53,067 bases of DNA from JAFGOM01 sp964605795. Its GTDB lineage: Archaea; Halobacteriota; Methanomicrobia; Methanomicrobiales; Methanospirillaceae. Each line of letters begins with the position of its first letter. Positions within the stretch are counted from its first letter, which is position 1. The stretch spans positions 1-53,067 of the forward strand of contig CAZSDZ010000016.1 of assembly GCA_964605795.1 (NCBI GenBank), given 5' to 3'. The position numbers and the translations under genes are program-made. This document shows positions 19,008 through 27,834 of this stretch, piece after piece. The notes below the pieces were generated by a model. That model ran no database searches. It had not been told where the DNA came from and was given only the letters and a program-made list of their open reading frames with translations.

Positions 19008-20291
19008 CTATCTTACAAAACCTGCTTTTCTGGCCCTGGTTTTCCGGGTTGCCACCATATACAAGGACCATGCTCCGGCGATAAGTAGCGGCCAGAAGAA
19101 AACCCATCCGACAAAGCAGAAGATGATCATTGTTACCAGAAGAGAAATGACACTGATCGCCACACCACCCGGATGCGTATACAGGAGTACCGTTCCTGCC
19201 GCACAGCCCCCGAGATAGGTAAGGATAAAGGTAGTATTCGGGATGGCCACCAGGTCCTGTAGCGAGATGAAGGAGAGGGAGAAGAGTAAAAGTTGAACAC
19301 TGCAACAGACGACTAAAAAGGTGAGTCCCCCGGCAGGTGTCCGGTATTTCCTTGAGAGGTGGGAAAAAACCCGGGGAGCATATCCGTCACGGGAGAGCGA
19401 GTATGCCAGCCGGGCAGCCGCACTGGTATATGCAATCACCGGGGCAGTCGTGATAAAGAGCGTGATACACCCTGCAATGATCATCCCCGGCTTCCCGTAC
19501 GCAAGACTGATAACATGAATGAGTGAGGTCGCAGAGAGGGAATCACCATAGCTGTGTGTACCGATAACCACAAAGGCGGTTGCACAATAGATGATACCGA
19601 TGATTGCCGAGGAGATGAGTGTTGCCGTAACAACATCACGTCCCGGGTTCTCAAACTCTTCTGATACATGAGATATCGCTTCCCATCCAAGAAAGCACCA
19701 GAAAATAAGCGTAACTGCATACCCGACACTCATCCACCCAAAAGGCATAAAAGGAGTAAAGTGTGCAGGATCGATAGAAGGAACACTCCCGATGATGGCG
19801 ATGAAAAGAATGAGGAGGGTTGCACAGACAACTGCGAGCTGAACCTGACCGGTTATCTTCATTCCAGTATAATTCAGCCCGATACCGATACCGATGATAC
19901 ACGCCGTGATGATAAGCCTGACAAATTCAGGAAGACCAAAGGCCGCACAGGCATAACCAGCCCCGGTGAGCGCGATAATAGGGATGGCCATAATAGCAGA
20001 GAGAAGAAAAAACCATCCGACGAGAGAACCGGCAAGGGGATGAAACGCCCGGGATACAAAATGCGATACCCCACCGGCATGGGGATAATATACTGAGAGC
20101 AGACCCATGGTTAGTGCGAGGGGTACTGCAAGAATACTCATGAGCACCCATGCCAGAAGAGAAGCAGGTCCGGCCAGTTCTGCAGTTATTCCTGGCAGGA
20201 GAAGGATACCGGACCCAAGGACCGAACCGATATAGAGTGCAATTATCTGGGACAATCCCATCGATGCTGTTGCGGGTAGTGATGACTTCAT
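19008..20291 (-). CDS. APC-superfamily amino-acid permease
   Basis: A 427-residue integral membrane protein with about twelve helices. The opening SQIIALYIGSVLGSGILLLPG is the classic APC helix 1 with the GSGI unwound substrate site, and GWFFLLSAIMAIPIIALTGAG and the Gly-rich later helices fit as well. It should take up an amino acid or related amine in exchange or with a cation. The frame is open to 20423, but the additional 44 residues are polar and lack family similarity, and the ATG at 20291 starts right before helix 1, so I use it. It is divergent from the MFS gene (219 bp between starts) and 62 bp upstream of the UPF0182 gene on the same strand. Substrate unknown. Confidence 0.9.
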   Translation of the reverse strand: MKSSLPATASMGLSQIIALYIGSVLGSGILLLPGITAELAGPASLLAWVLMSILAVPLALTMGLLSVYYPHAGGVSHFVSRAFHPLAGSLVGWFFLLSAIMAIPIIALTGAGYACAAFGLPEFVRLIITACIIGIGIGLNYTGMKITGQVQLAVVCATLLILFIAIIGSVPSIDPAHFTPFMPFGWMSVGYAVTLIFWCFLGWEAISHVSEEFENPGRDVVTATLISSAIIGIIYCATAFVVIGTHSYGDSLSATSLIHVISLAYGKPGMIIAGCITLFITTAPVIAYTSAAARLAYSLSRDGYAPRVFSHLSRKYRTPAGGLTFLVVCCSVQLLLFSLSFISLQDLVAIPNTTFILTYLGGCAAGTVLLYTHPGGVAISVISLLVTMIIFCFVGWVFFWPLLIAGAWSLYMVATRKTRARKAGFVR

Positions 20292-20510
20292 AATACTGGG
20301 GATTCCTATCCGATTAAAACCGGTTGTCTGCTTTGTTTTCTGCCTTCGAAAGAAAAGAAAGATCTCTAAATGTGGTGTCTGACCGGGCTTCAATGTTTGG
20401 GATAAAGAATCGCTCCCCTGCATCAGTCTGTTCTATACGAGGAATACCTCCGGCACGAACCTCTATCTTCTCCCCATGCCAAAAGATATCTATTGAATTC
20501 ATCTGCCAGG

Positions 20511-21731
20511 ATGGAACCACGAGAGAACAGAAAGATACTCTTTATCATCTCACTTGCTTTCTTTATCTCCCTCATTGGGATAGGCATCGTAGTTCCCCTC
20601 CTCTCTGTCTTTGCTGATAACATGGGAGCATCCGGGATCTGGATCGGGATGGTCTTCTCAGCCTTTGCATTCTCACGCACTATCTGCATGCCTTTTTTCG
20701 GGACATTATCAGACAAAACCAGCAAGAAGGTGATAATGACCCTGGGACTGTCAGGATACAGTATCATCTCCTTAGGCTACCTTCTTGTTGATGATGTGCA
20801 GGGTCTGATTGTGATACGAATCCTGCATGGTATCTCTTCTGCCATGGTTGCACCGGTAGCCATGGCATATCTTGGAGAGATAGCAGAGGTGGGAAAAGAA
20901 GGAGGATACATGGCAAAGTTTCAGGCAACCACGCTCTTTGGATTTGGTGCCGGTCCACTCTTTGGCGGACTTATCTATGATCTCTTCGGATTTGATACCG
21001 CGTTCCTTGCTCTTTCCGGACTCTCTGCCATTGCCTGTCTTATCCTCATGCTCTTTCTCCCTGACATACAGAAGCCAAGGGTCCAGGATTTGATTGAAAA
21101 AACAGTACAACGGGACAGAATGAGGAGTTCATGGTTCTCTCTCCTCTCTCACCCGCTGATGGCAGGGATATGTAGTATATCTCTTGTCATCGAGATGGGA
21201 TTTGTATGCATGCTCTCATTTCTCCCGCTCCATATCGCTGCTGTCAGTACCATAGGAGTGGGAAGTGAATCCGGACTGGTGATATCCACCATGGTCTTTC
21301 TGTCAGGAGCATTGCAGATGTTTTTTGGTTCAGCCGTGTCTGACCGTCATGGGAGTGAGTGGTTTGTCTGTATCGGTTCATTTATCTGCGGCGGATCACT
21401 TGCCTGTATCCAGTTCTCTTCCGGTATGACCGGAACCTTTCTTGCTGCAACCGGTATGGCAATCGGTATGTTTTTTGTGTATCCGGCTGTGAATGCGTTC
21501 TTGGTTTTCATCGGAAGGATATTTGAGATGGGACAGACCATGGGCGCATACAATGCGTTACGCGGTGCCGGGGATATAATCGGGCCGGTTCTTGCAGGAT
21601 GTATCGTTGATACCGCAGGACTTGGGGTGATGTTCTTTGCGATGGGGATCCTTGCTGCTGCAGGAGGGGTTCTGTTTCTTTTCCTTATCATCGGAAACCG
21701 GGATGTAATGCAGTCCAGAACGTCCCTGTAG
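20511..21731 (+). CDS. Major facilitator superfamily transporter
   Basis: A 406-residue protein with twelve predicted helices. Helix 1 is ILFIISLAFFISLIGIGIVV, followed by the MFS loop 2-3 signature in the form GTLSDKTSKKVIM, and a G-rich helix 5 (LFGFGAGPLFGGLIYD) as in drug-type exporters of the DHA1 group. A long loop (VQDLIEKTVQRDRMRSSW) separates the two six-helix halves. The ATG at 20511 begins just before helix 1; a TTG at 20493 in the same frame would add six residues. Substrate cannot be told from sequence; efflux of a small organic compound is the common role. It is divergent from the amino-acid permease. Confidence 0.88.
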   Translation: MEPRENRKILFIISLAFFISLIGIGIVVPLLSVFADNMGASGIWIGMVFSAFAFSRTICMPFFGTLSDKTSKKVIMTLGLSGYSIISLGYLLVDDVQGLIVIRILHGISSAMVAPVAMAYLGEIAEVGKEGGYMAKFQATTLFGFGAGPLFGGLIYDLFGFDTAFLALSGLSAIACLILMLFLPDIQKPRVQDLIEKTVQRDRMRSSWFSLLSHPLMAGICSISLVIEMGFVCMLSFLPLHIAAVSTIGVGSESGLVISTMVFLSGALQMFFGSAVSDRHGSEWFVCIGSFICGGSLACIQFSSGMTGTFLAATGMAIGMFFVYPAVNAFLVFIGRIFEMGQTMGAYNALRGAGDIIGPVLAGCIVDTAGLGVMFFAMGILAAAGGVLFLFLIIGNRDVMQSRTSL

Positions 21732-21806
21732 AGCAACGTTCATTTTTCATTTCCGAATAACTCAAAAATGTTAAGCCCGGGATTTTTAAAACCTGGTTTG
21801 GATCTG

Positions 21807-22139
21807 TCACGAGAGATCCAGTGAGGTATAATACCATATGTCAGCAAGTTCATACCTCCCGATTGCCCTTGCTATCCGTACCGCTAAGATATGGCCACAT
21901 GGCCCACCACGATTGAGAAAATCATCGCAGGTACAGAAATCATCCTCAACCACATACTCTCCTTTCTCTCCGATAACAACAAAGAAGTCATAAAATCGCA
22001 TAACCTTCCCATCATCAATGATTGCAAGAGCCTTTGAGCCACGTGAAGGCCAGTGGTTCTCTATCCGGTGCCTCTGGTACTCACTGAAGGGTTCGCCAAT
22101 GAGAAGTGATTCTATCGGGTCCCGGTTATGGTATGCCAT
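21807..22139 (-). CDS. Small SWIM zinc-finger protein
   Basis: A 110-residue protein. The SWIM motif C-x-C-x(n)-C-x-H is seen as FCTCDDF followed by PCGHIL in the second half, with the usual alpha-helix after it (AVRIARAIGRYELADIWYY). SWIM domains bind DNA or protein and are common in Rad51-type complexes and chromatin proteins; in archaea small stand-alone copies occur. The N-terminal half (HRIENHWPSRGSKALAIIDD) looks like the strand-rich region commonly found before such fingers. Its first 28 bases overlap the end of the Nif3-like gene, so translational coupling is likely. Confidence 0.75.
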   Translation of the reverse strand: MAYHNRDPIESLLIGEPFSEYQRHRIENHWPSRGSKALAIIDDGKVMRFYDFFVVIGEKGEYVVEDDFCTCDDFLNRGGPCGHILAVRIARAIGRYELADIWYYTSLDLS

Positions 22140-22828
22140 GGTAGTGGATCATCAAGAAACGTCCACCCCATCTTCTCTGCCAGGTGCCGCATTGCAGGAG
22201 CTTCTGTCAGGTAATGGGTTGATTCAATCAGCATTATCGGCGATTCCAATGCAACGGAGTGCCGTAACTCGGCAGAGAGGAATGCATCTGCTCCCAGGGA
22301 GATCGCCTCACCAATACAGGCGGGATCAAAACAGGATCCCCCGGCGACTGCAAGTCTTCGGACAGGCCTTTCTCTGCCAAATACACGGATATCTCCTCCA
22401 AGCCGGTCCGCTATCTCATTGAGGGTCAGACTGCATTCACCAACAAGACCGGTACTCATCCTCCTGATATCTGACAGAGAGAGCAGATCTGCAAGAATAT
22501 CGTTCACCCCCCCCTCGGCATTATCGTAATTGGTATGCATCACATAGACATTTACCGAGGCCTGCAGAACCATCCGGAAAAGGGTCGCCCGCTCACCAGT
22601 GATAGCAGTAATCGGATACCAGATAGGAGTATGGTGTACTACTACCATATCTGCACCCATCTTTACCGCCTGATCGACCACCCGAGGAGTGAGATCAAGT
22701 GCGGTACAAATTTTCTGCACTTCGGGTGATCCTTCGATAATAAGACCAATTTTACCGGCATCAAACTCTTCAGCACCCGGCGGAGGGGCTATTCTCTCAA
22801 GGATCTCAATAATACTATCCCGATCCAT
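22112..22828 (-). CDS. Nif3-like dinuclear metal-centre protein
   Basis: A 238-residue member of the Nif3/YbgI family, annotated elsewhere as GTP cyclohydrolase 1 type 2 homologues though the function is not established. Metal ligands sit in VVVHHTPIW near residues 60-70, in HTNYDNAEGGVND near residue 100, and in the C-terminal ESTHYLTEAP with its His and Glu. The family normally is a hexamer with two metal ions per subunit. Length is normal for the short archaeal form. The SWIM-finger gene overlaps its 3-prime end by 28 bp, and the unknown gene at 22911 precedes it on the same strand with a gap of 82 bp, so the three may form one transcript. Confidence 0.9.
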   Translation of the reverse strand: MDRDSIIEILERIAPPPGAEEFDAGKIGLIIEGSPEVQKICTALDLTPRVVDQAVKMGADMVVVHHTPIWYPITAITGERATLFRMVLQASVNVYVMHTNYDNAEGGVNDILADLLSLSDIRRMSTGLVGECSLTLNEIADRLGGDIRVFGRERPVRRLAVAGGSCFDPACIGEAISLGADAFLSAELRHSVALESPIMLIESTHYLTEAPAMRHLAEKMGWTFLDDPLPWHTITGTR

Positions 22829-22910
22829 ACCATACCTGTGTTCTTATAAAAGAAGAGAATGTGGGTCACCCCACCGTTATCCATAAAAATGTATCCGAGC
22901 CTACTCGATT

Positions 22911-23420
22911 TCAGATATTGGAGAGTGCAATCAACTCTGCTTCACCCTTCTCCGGGTATCCGCTGCAGATCCATGATGCTGCCCGAATAAGCCTGGCAAT
23001 CCTTTGATCCCTGGTATCCTTCTCATTGGAATCTACTATTTTTTGTGTGACTGATATCACTTCGCTGTCTGCTCCTGCCTGGAACAGGGCGAAGGCATGG
23101 GCAAGTTCTGCTCCATGCCGTCCGGAATGAATCCCATGGATCTGGTGGGGTTCTGCCTTCCATAAAGGATGATACCGCTTCTGCCATTCGATGATGTTGA
23201 GAAGTTCTGTCGCCTGCCGAAACGCAAATGATTCACAAGGGGCATGAGCTATCACAATCGTGAGATTTGCTACCGCTTCCTCGGTCCTGTTCTCAAATGG
23301 TGAGAAGAGGGATATCGCATCTTTGATACGCTGTGTCATCCGGTCCGGGTACAGACAACACAGTTGCGGCGATACACGGTCAGCCATCATGATCCAGAGT
23401 TCAAGAAGTGTATCGTCCAT
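22911..23420 (-). CDS. Hypothetical protein, mostly helical
   Basis: A 169-residue protein (from the ATG at 23420) that I do not recognise. It is almost all helix, has no signal peptide or membrane segment, and carries a cysteine pair (LCCLYPDRM). The pattern of amphipathic helices around AELAHAFALFQAGADSEVI, DQRIARLIRAASWICSGYPEKGEAELIALSNI resembles TPR-like or HEAT-like solenoids, but no repeat is clear. In-frame ATGs further upstream (23447, 23477) are possible starts; a TATA-like element near 23478 would suit 23447. The next gene on the strand is the Nif3-like gene 82 bp away. Confidence 0.6.
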   Translation of the reverse strand: MDDTLLELWIMMADRVSPQLCCLYPDRMTQRIKDAISLFSPFENRTEEAVANLTIVIAHAPCESFAFRQATELLNIIEWQKRYHPLWKAEPHQIHGIHSGRHGAELAHAFALFQAGADSEVISVTQKIVDSNEKDTRDQRIARLIRAASWICSGYPEKGEAELIALSNI

Positions 23421-23670
23421 ATCCCAAGATTTGAGGCCAGACCGCATAATAGTACGGATCAAACGGAAAAAAATCATAAAGACGGAAAAGCAGAAGAATT
23501 GCCATAATTGCAGAACGCGAAACCTTTTGGTTCCCCAATAAGTACATCAGCCGTATCGCCCCTAACCACCACCAGATCACACAGAAATTTCACGGTGCGC
23601 TAAAGGTATGGTTCAGTGAGAAGAGAGGGTTCACCCTCCTATTTATCAACATACTTCCCATAGGTACGGT

Positions 23671-25179
23671 ATGCGTAAATCCATCGACCTTATCAATCAG
23701 CGTCTGCAGGATGGGACAGCACGGGTTGTTACCGCTGACCAGATGCCTGCAATAGTTGAGGAGCTTGGTGAAGAAGGTGCACTTGCAGAGGTAGACGTTG
23801 TTACAACCGGAACCTTTGGTGCGATGTGCTCATCAGGTGGATTTTTAAATTTCGGTCACGCAGAACCCCCGATAAAGATGGAGCGCATCTGGCTAAACGA
23901 TGTAGAGGGATATGGCGGTCTTGCTGCCGTGGATACGTACATCGGGGCCACAATGCAGTCAGAAACACGGGGGGAGAGATATGGTGGAGCCCATGTCATT
24001 GAGGACTTTATCAATAAAAAACCGGTAGAACTCCGTGCACAATCGAAAGGTTCTGATTGTTACCCCCGCAGAAGCATCACGACCGAACTGACCATCGATG
24101 ACCTCAACCAGGCTATCATGGTAAACCCGCGAAATGCGTACCAGAGATACGATGCAGCAACAAACACCTCAAATACCCTGTTATACACCTACATGGGGAC
24201 GCTCCTACCCAATACCGGGAACATCAGTTACTCAGGAGCAGGAACCTTAAACCCGATCTGTAATGACCCGAATTTTCGCCTGATTGGAAGTGGTGTACCC
24301 CTGTTTTTAGGAGGTGCACAGGGAATGGTCGTTGGGGAAGGAACGCAGCACTCATCGAGTAGTGGATTTGGGACCCTCATGACGACCGGTGATATGAAAG
24401 ACATGTCATCTGATTACATACGGGCTGCTATCATGCACCGGTACGGCCCCACACTCTACGTAGGTATCGGGATTCCGCTTCCGGTGCTTGATATCGATGT
24501 CGTGCGGGCAACAGCAATCAGGGACGAGGATATCATGGTAAGCATCAGGGATTATGGTGTCCCGAGCAGGAACCGGCCTGCGGTACGGAAAGTAAGTTAC
24601 GCCGAACTCAAGAGCGGCTCGGTTGAACTGAATGGAGAAGACGTACGGACGTCGTCCCTTTCCAGTTACCGGAATGCTCTTGCAGTCGCACGGAAATTAA
24701 AGGACTGGCTGGACCAGGGCCAGATGACTCTCTCCCTGCCGACACGATACATCGATACCGCCCGGTTATCACGACCGATGCGGGAGACGAAGCGGGTAAC
24801 CCTTGTGAGCGAGATCATGGATACACGGGTTATCATGGTAAAGGAGGACGAGGATATTCAACTTGCCGCAAAAAAACTGCTTAAAGGTGAAGCAAACCAC
24901 CTTCCGGTTCAGAACAATGAAGGATGCCTGGTAGGTATCGTTACCACCTTTGACATCTCAAAAGCAGTTGTTCATCCGGAACGAAAACTGAAAGTCAAGG
25001 ATGTTATGACCCGGAATGTAATCACCACCGAAGCAAACGAACCCATTGATATCGCGGCTCAGAAACTTGAACACCACCATATCAGTGCCCTGCCGGTGGT
25101 GGATGCCAAAGGTTGTTGTATCGCACTGCTGCATGCCAGTGATCTCGGCAGACTCATAACCTCACATGGGGTGAACTGA
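23671..25179 (+). CDS. L-aspartate semialdehyde sulfurtransferase (DUF39) with CBS pair; homocysteine biosynthesis
   Basis: A 502-residue protein with a DUF39 domain (about 1-370) and two CBS domains (about 385-500: VSEIMDTRVIMVKEDEDIQL, VKDVMTRNVITTEANEPI). In methanogens the DUF39 protein (Methanosarcina MA1821 is the studied member) makes homocysteine from aspartate semialdehyde and sulfide. Two cysteines that I take as the catalytic pair are present: C53 in FGAMCSSGGF and C130 in GSDCYPRR, near the positions I recall for the Methanosarcina protein. The next gene starts on the last base of this stop codon, so translation is coupled. The CBS pair may sense an adenosine ligand such as SAM or ATP (inference). 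Start chosen at the ATG giving the family N terminus MRKSIDLINQRL. Confidence 0.93.
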   Translation: MRKSIDLINQRLQDGTARVVTADQMPAIVEELGEEGALAEVDVVTTGTFGAMCSSGGFLNFGHAEPPIKMERIWLNDVEGYGGLAAVDTYIGATMQSETRGERYGGAHVIEDFINKKPVELRAQSKGSDCYPRRSITTELTIDDLNQAIMVNPRNAYQRYDAATNTSNTLLYTYMGTLLPNTGNISYSGAGTLNPICNDPNFRLIGSGVPLFLGGAQGMVVGEGTQHSSSSGFGTLMTTGDMKDMSSDYIRAAIMHRYGPTLYVGIGIPLPVLDIDVVRATAIRDEDIMVSIRDYGVPSRNRPAVRKVSYAELKSGSVELNGEDVRTSSLSSYRNALAVARKLKDWLDQGQMTLSLPTRYIDTARLSRPMRETKRVTLVSEIMDTRVIMVKEDEDIQLAAKKLLKGEANHLPVQNNEGCLVGIVTTFDISKAVVHPERKLKVKDVMTRNVITTEANEPIDIAAQKLEHHHISALPVVDAKGCCIALLHASDLGRLITSHGVN

Positions 25180-25562
25180 TGAAACTGCTTGTTACCTTTT
25201 ATGATAAAGGCACCAATCCTATCATTGCAAAAGCGGTCATGGACACCGGTGTTCTGATTAATGTCGAACGGGCGGTCATCAACTCAAGCGAAGGTGAAGC
25301 ACTGGTGGATGTTCCTGACGATGCATGCCATGTCGTCGGCGAAGCCCTCAAAAGACTCGGGGCAGATGTCAGGATCGTTGAGAATGGTGTATCCCGGGAT
25401 CTGAACCGGTGTGTGAGTTGTGGCGCCTGTATCAGCATATGTCCCAAAGAAGTATTCTCCTTTGATGATGACTGGATGGTGGTAACCGATGAGAAGAAGT
25501 GCATTCTGTGTGGCCGCTGTGTGTTAGCCTGTCCACACCAGGCACTCTTTATCTCCTATTAA
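25179..25562 (+). CDS. NIL-domain ferredoxin of the homocysteine pathway
   Basis: A 127-residue protein. Residues 1-75 form an NIL domain (LLVTFYDKGTNPIIAKAV, the ligand-binding region also seen in MetN), and residues 80-127 hold two [4Fe-4S] motifs, CVSCGACISICP and CILCGRCVLACP. It matches the partner of the DUF39 enzyme (Methanosarcina MA1822 type), which supplies electrons or a sulfur relay for formation of homocysteine. Its start codon overlaps the stop of the DUF39 gene by one base. The protein is soluble and has no other domain. The role is from family knowledge plus the adjacent DUF39 gene. Confidence 0.92.
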   Translation: MKLLVTFYDKGTNPIIAKAVMDTGVLINVERAVINSSEGEALVDVPDDACHVVGEALKRLGADVRIVENGVSRDLNRCVSCGACISICPKEVFSFDDDWMVVTDEKKCILCGRCVLACPHQALFISY

Positions 25563-25571
25563 TTCTTCTTT

Positions 25572-26327
25572 ATGCAACCACTCCGATCCCACTTTGAGTT
25601 CCGCGATACCTTTGCAACGATCATCGGTGAAGAGCAGAGCCATATTACTGCTGCCAAAGAGGCGATGATCCGTGCCCGCCAGGAGATCGAGCGCTATATC
25701 GCACGAGACCCCCTCTTCGGCTCAACACTCCTGCCCATCCCGGTACAGTCAGAAAGCCTGGTTATTACAACCATGAGCAGGGCTGCAGAACAGGCAGGGA
25801 CCGGGCCGATGGCTGCGGTAGCCGGGACCATTGCCTGGTGGGGATGCAAAGCGATGGTCTCTGCCGGAGCAGTGTATGGTATCATCGATAACGGGGGGGA
25901 TATTGCCCTTGTATCTGATAGAACCGTGAATATCGGTCTGTATACCGGGGACCAGAATGGGAATAACACTATTGCCTTTCTCCTTCCAAAAAAAGAACAG
26001 ATCTACGGAGTTTGCACCTCTTCAGCAACCATCGGACATTCGCTCTCTCTCGGAATTGCAGATGGCGTGACTGTCTTCTCACCAGATCCTGCCGTAGCCG
26101 ACGCATACGCAACGGCACTCTGTAACGAGATCCGCCCGGGCAGTCCCGAGATTATCACCTCTCTCCCACCGGTAATCGATGGGGTCTATTGTGTCATTGA
26201 CGGCAGGGAGTTCGTACAGGGAACAGTTCCCCCCCGGGCCCGGGCAACCATACCTACAGATATCATAACAACTGGTCTGGTTTTTAATCAAGACGCTCAT
26301 AAAAAGAAGAGCATTTGTAAGGATTAA
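25572..26327 (+). CDS. UPF0280 protein (DUF375/COG2122), sulfide-assimilation helper
   Basis: A 251-residue protein of COG2122, a distant relative of ApbE flavin transferases. Typical family features are MQPLRSHFEFRDTFATI at the start, PMAAVAGTIAWWGCKAM and ALVSDRTVNIGLYTG in the middle, and TSSATIGHSLSLGIADGVTVFS near residue 160. In Methanosarcina the homologue (MA1715) is reported to help use low sulfide for homocysteine synthesis. It follows the NIL-ferredoxin gene by 9 bp, completing the three-gene unit. The exact biochemical step is not known to me. Confidence 0.9.
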   Translation: MQPLRSHFEFRDTFATIIGEEQSHITAAKEAMIRARQEIERYIARDPLFGSTLLPIPVQSESLVITTMSRAAEQAGTGPMAAVAGTIAWWGCKAMVSAGAVYGIIDNGGDIALVSDRTVNIGLYTGDQNGNNTIAFLLPKKEQIYGVCTSSATIGHSLSLGIADGVTVFSPDPAVADAYATALCNEIRPGSPEIITSLPPVIDGVYCVIDGREFVQGTVPPRARATIPTDIITTGLVFNQDAHKKKSICKD

Positions 26328-26471
26328 TTCAATCAACAATACCCGATCGGTATCATCAAAACCCAGGTGCCCGGGTCTCTGTCACGGGAGAAGAAAGAGA
26401 TGAACCATCGGTATGATATAAACCCCTTTATTTCCACTGGAGATTCAGGTGTATCGCAGAGAAAAATGAAA

Positions 26472-26500
26472 CCGTATCGATCCATACGGGTTCTTGTTTC
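26472..26500. terminator. Hairpin between convergent genes
   Basis: CCGTAT at 26472-26477 pairs with ATACGG at 26484-26489 over a six-base loop, and T-rich sequence follows on the plus strand. It sits in the 242-bp gap between the end of the UPF0280 gene and the convergent DUF362 gene. Position and form fit a terminator or 3-prime stability element; the gap is otherwise featureless. Confidence 0.4.
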
Positions 26501-26569
26501 TGATAAAGCGCGGCATCCAACCTCTTACTGAAAAGAAAAGAGAGAGAGAAATTCACAGAGAACAGTGTT

Positions 26570-27682
26570 TTATATCTCGATAAGCCGGTAATTGCCGGTT
26601 CCAAGTCCTCTTTCTTCTCCGTATCCAATGATATACCTGCCATCTGTCCGGTTCCATATCCCGGTAAATTTATCTTCACCCGGTGTATGATGGGAGTGAA
26701 GCAGGGTATGAGAAAAACCCGTCTCATTGTTGACGAGATCCAGGCTTGCCTGGTCGATCGCAACGGGATCGTACGAGGCGAGGATACCGATATCTGGAAC
26801 AATCGGAGCGTCACTAAACGAGTTACAGTCGCAGGCAGGAGTGATATCCATTAAAAAGTTCATATACCCTATTTTTCCCTCCTTTCCAAGTGCCGCTCCA
26901 CAGGCGTACTCAACCATTCTCTCAAGAAACGGATGGTGATCCCTGCTCCAGTCAAACCCGAGTGCATCGCTCTCGCAGATGTCAAGACAGGCAGCACAAC
27001 CATAACAGGTATCCTGATCAACCGATGCTTTTCCATCTGCATCCATGCTGATGCACGCAAAGGGACAGGCGGGAATACAGGTCTTACACCCGATACATCT
27101 CTCGGCAATAACCCGGGCCTGCATCCCCTGGTGCTGATCTCTCTTTCCCAGCGGAGTTGAACACCCCATGGCAAGGTTCTTGATTGCCCCTCCGAAACCT
27201 GAAAGGGTATGTCCCTTAAAATGGGATAATACCATCATACTGGAGGCTGCAACGATATCCCCGGCAATCCGAACACTTATGAAATGCTTGCCCGTGACCG
27301 GGACTCTGACCTCATTGTGCCCGGTAAGACCATCAGCGATGATTACCGGTGCCTGTACCGTTGCATATGAGAATCCGTTTGAGATAGCGGTATGTAAATG
27401 AGATACGGCATTGTGGCGTTCGTAGCGATACATGGTATTGGTATCAGTAAGAAAGGGAAGACCTCCAGCCTCCTGTACCTTCCCGACTATCTGCCTGACA
27501 AGGGGGGGTCGCAGGTACCGATCATTCCCCTGTTCACCCATGTGAAGTTTAATAGCAGTAAGATCTCCGGGACTGATACAACGGGAAAATCCTGCGACAT
27601 CAAAGAGCCTCTGTATCTTTTGCTGGGTGTTCTCTTCACTGTTGGTCAGCCTGAACCGGACAAGGTATACATGAGAAGTCAT
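26570..27682 (-). CDS. DUF362 protein with two [4Fe-4S] ferredoxin motifs
   Basis: A 370-residue cytoplasmic protein. The N-terminal and C-terminal parts belong to DUF362 (LTAIKLHMGEQGNDRYLRPP, MMVLSHFKGHTLSGFGGAIKNLAMGC-type core, ILASYDPVAIDQASLDLVN). Inserted at about residues 190-245 are two 4Fe-4S motifs, CIGCKTCIPACP and CYGCAACLDICE. DUF362 proteins are common in methanogens and anaerobes; their reaction is unsettled, electron transfer being the usual guess. Length is normal. It stands alone on the minus strand, convergent with the UPF0280 gene. Confidence 0.9.
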   Translation of the reverse strand: MTSHVYLVRFRLTNSEENTQQKIQRLFDVAGFSRCISPGDLTAIKLHMGEQGNDRYLRPPLVRQIVGKVQEAGGLPFLTDTNTMYRYERHNAVSHLHTAISNGFSYATVQAPVIIADGLTGHNEVRVPVTGKHFISVRIAGDIVAASSMMVLSHFKGHTLSGFGGAIKNLAMGCSTPLGKRDQHQGMQARVIAERCIGCKTCIPACPFACISMDADGKASVDQDTCYGCAACLDICESDALGFDWSRDHHPFLERMVEYACGAALGKEGKIGYMNFLMDITPACDCNSFSDAPIVPDIGILASYDPVAIDQASLDLVNNETGFSHTLLHSHHTPGEDKFTGIWNRTDGRYIIGYGEERGLGTGNYRLIEI

Positions 27683-27834
27683 CGTACATACTGATGCCTA
27701 TACTCAATACAAAAAGGTGACTCATATCCTGTCGTAAGCAGAATTATCACTCTTAAAGAACATGATTCATCCCGGGTCACTAAGAGCGGAAGATAACTGG
27801 CCCGCAGAGATATCAGATCATAGGAGAAATAAAG

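Noticed and set aside
26428..26814. Minus-strand ORF overlapping the end of the DUF362 gene
   Set aside because: It shadows the DUF362 gene for most of its length and has no family similarity.
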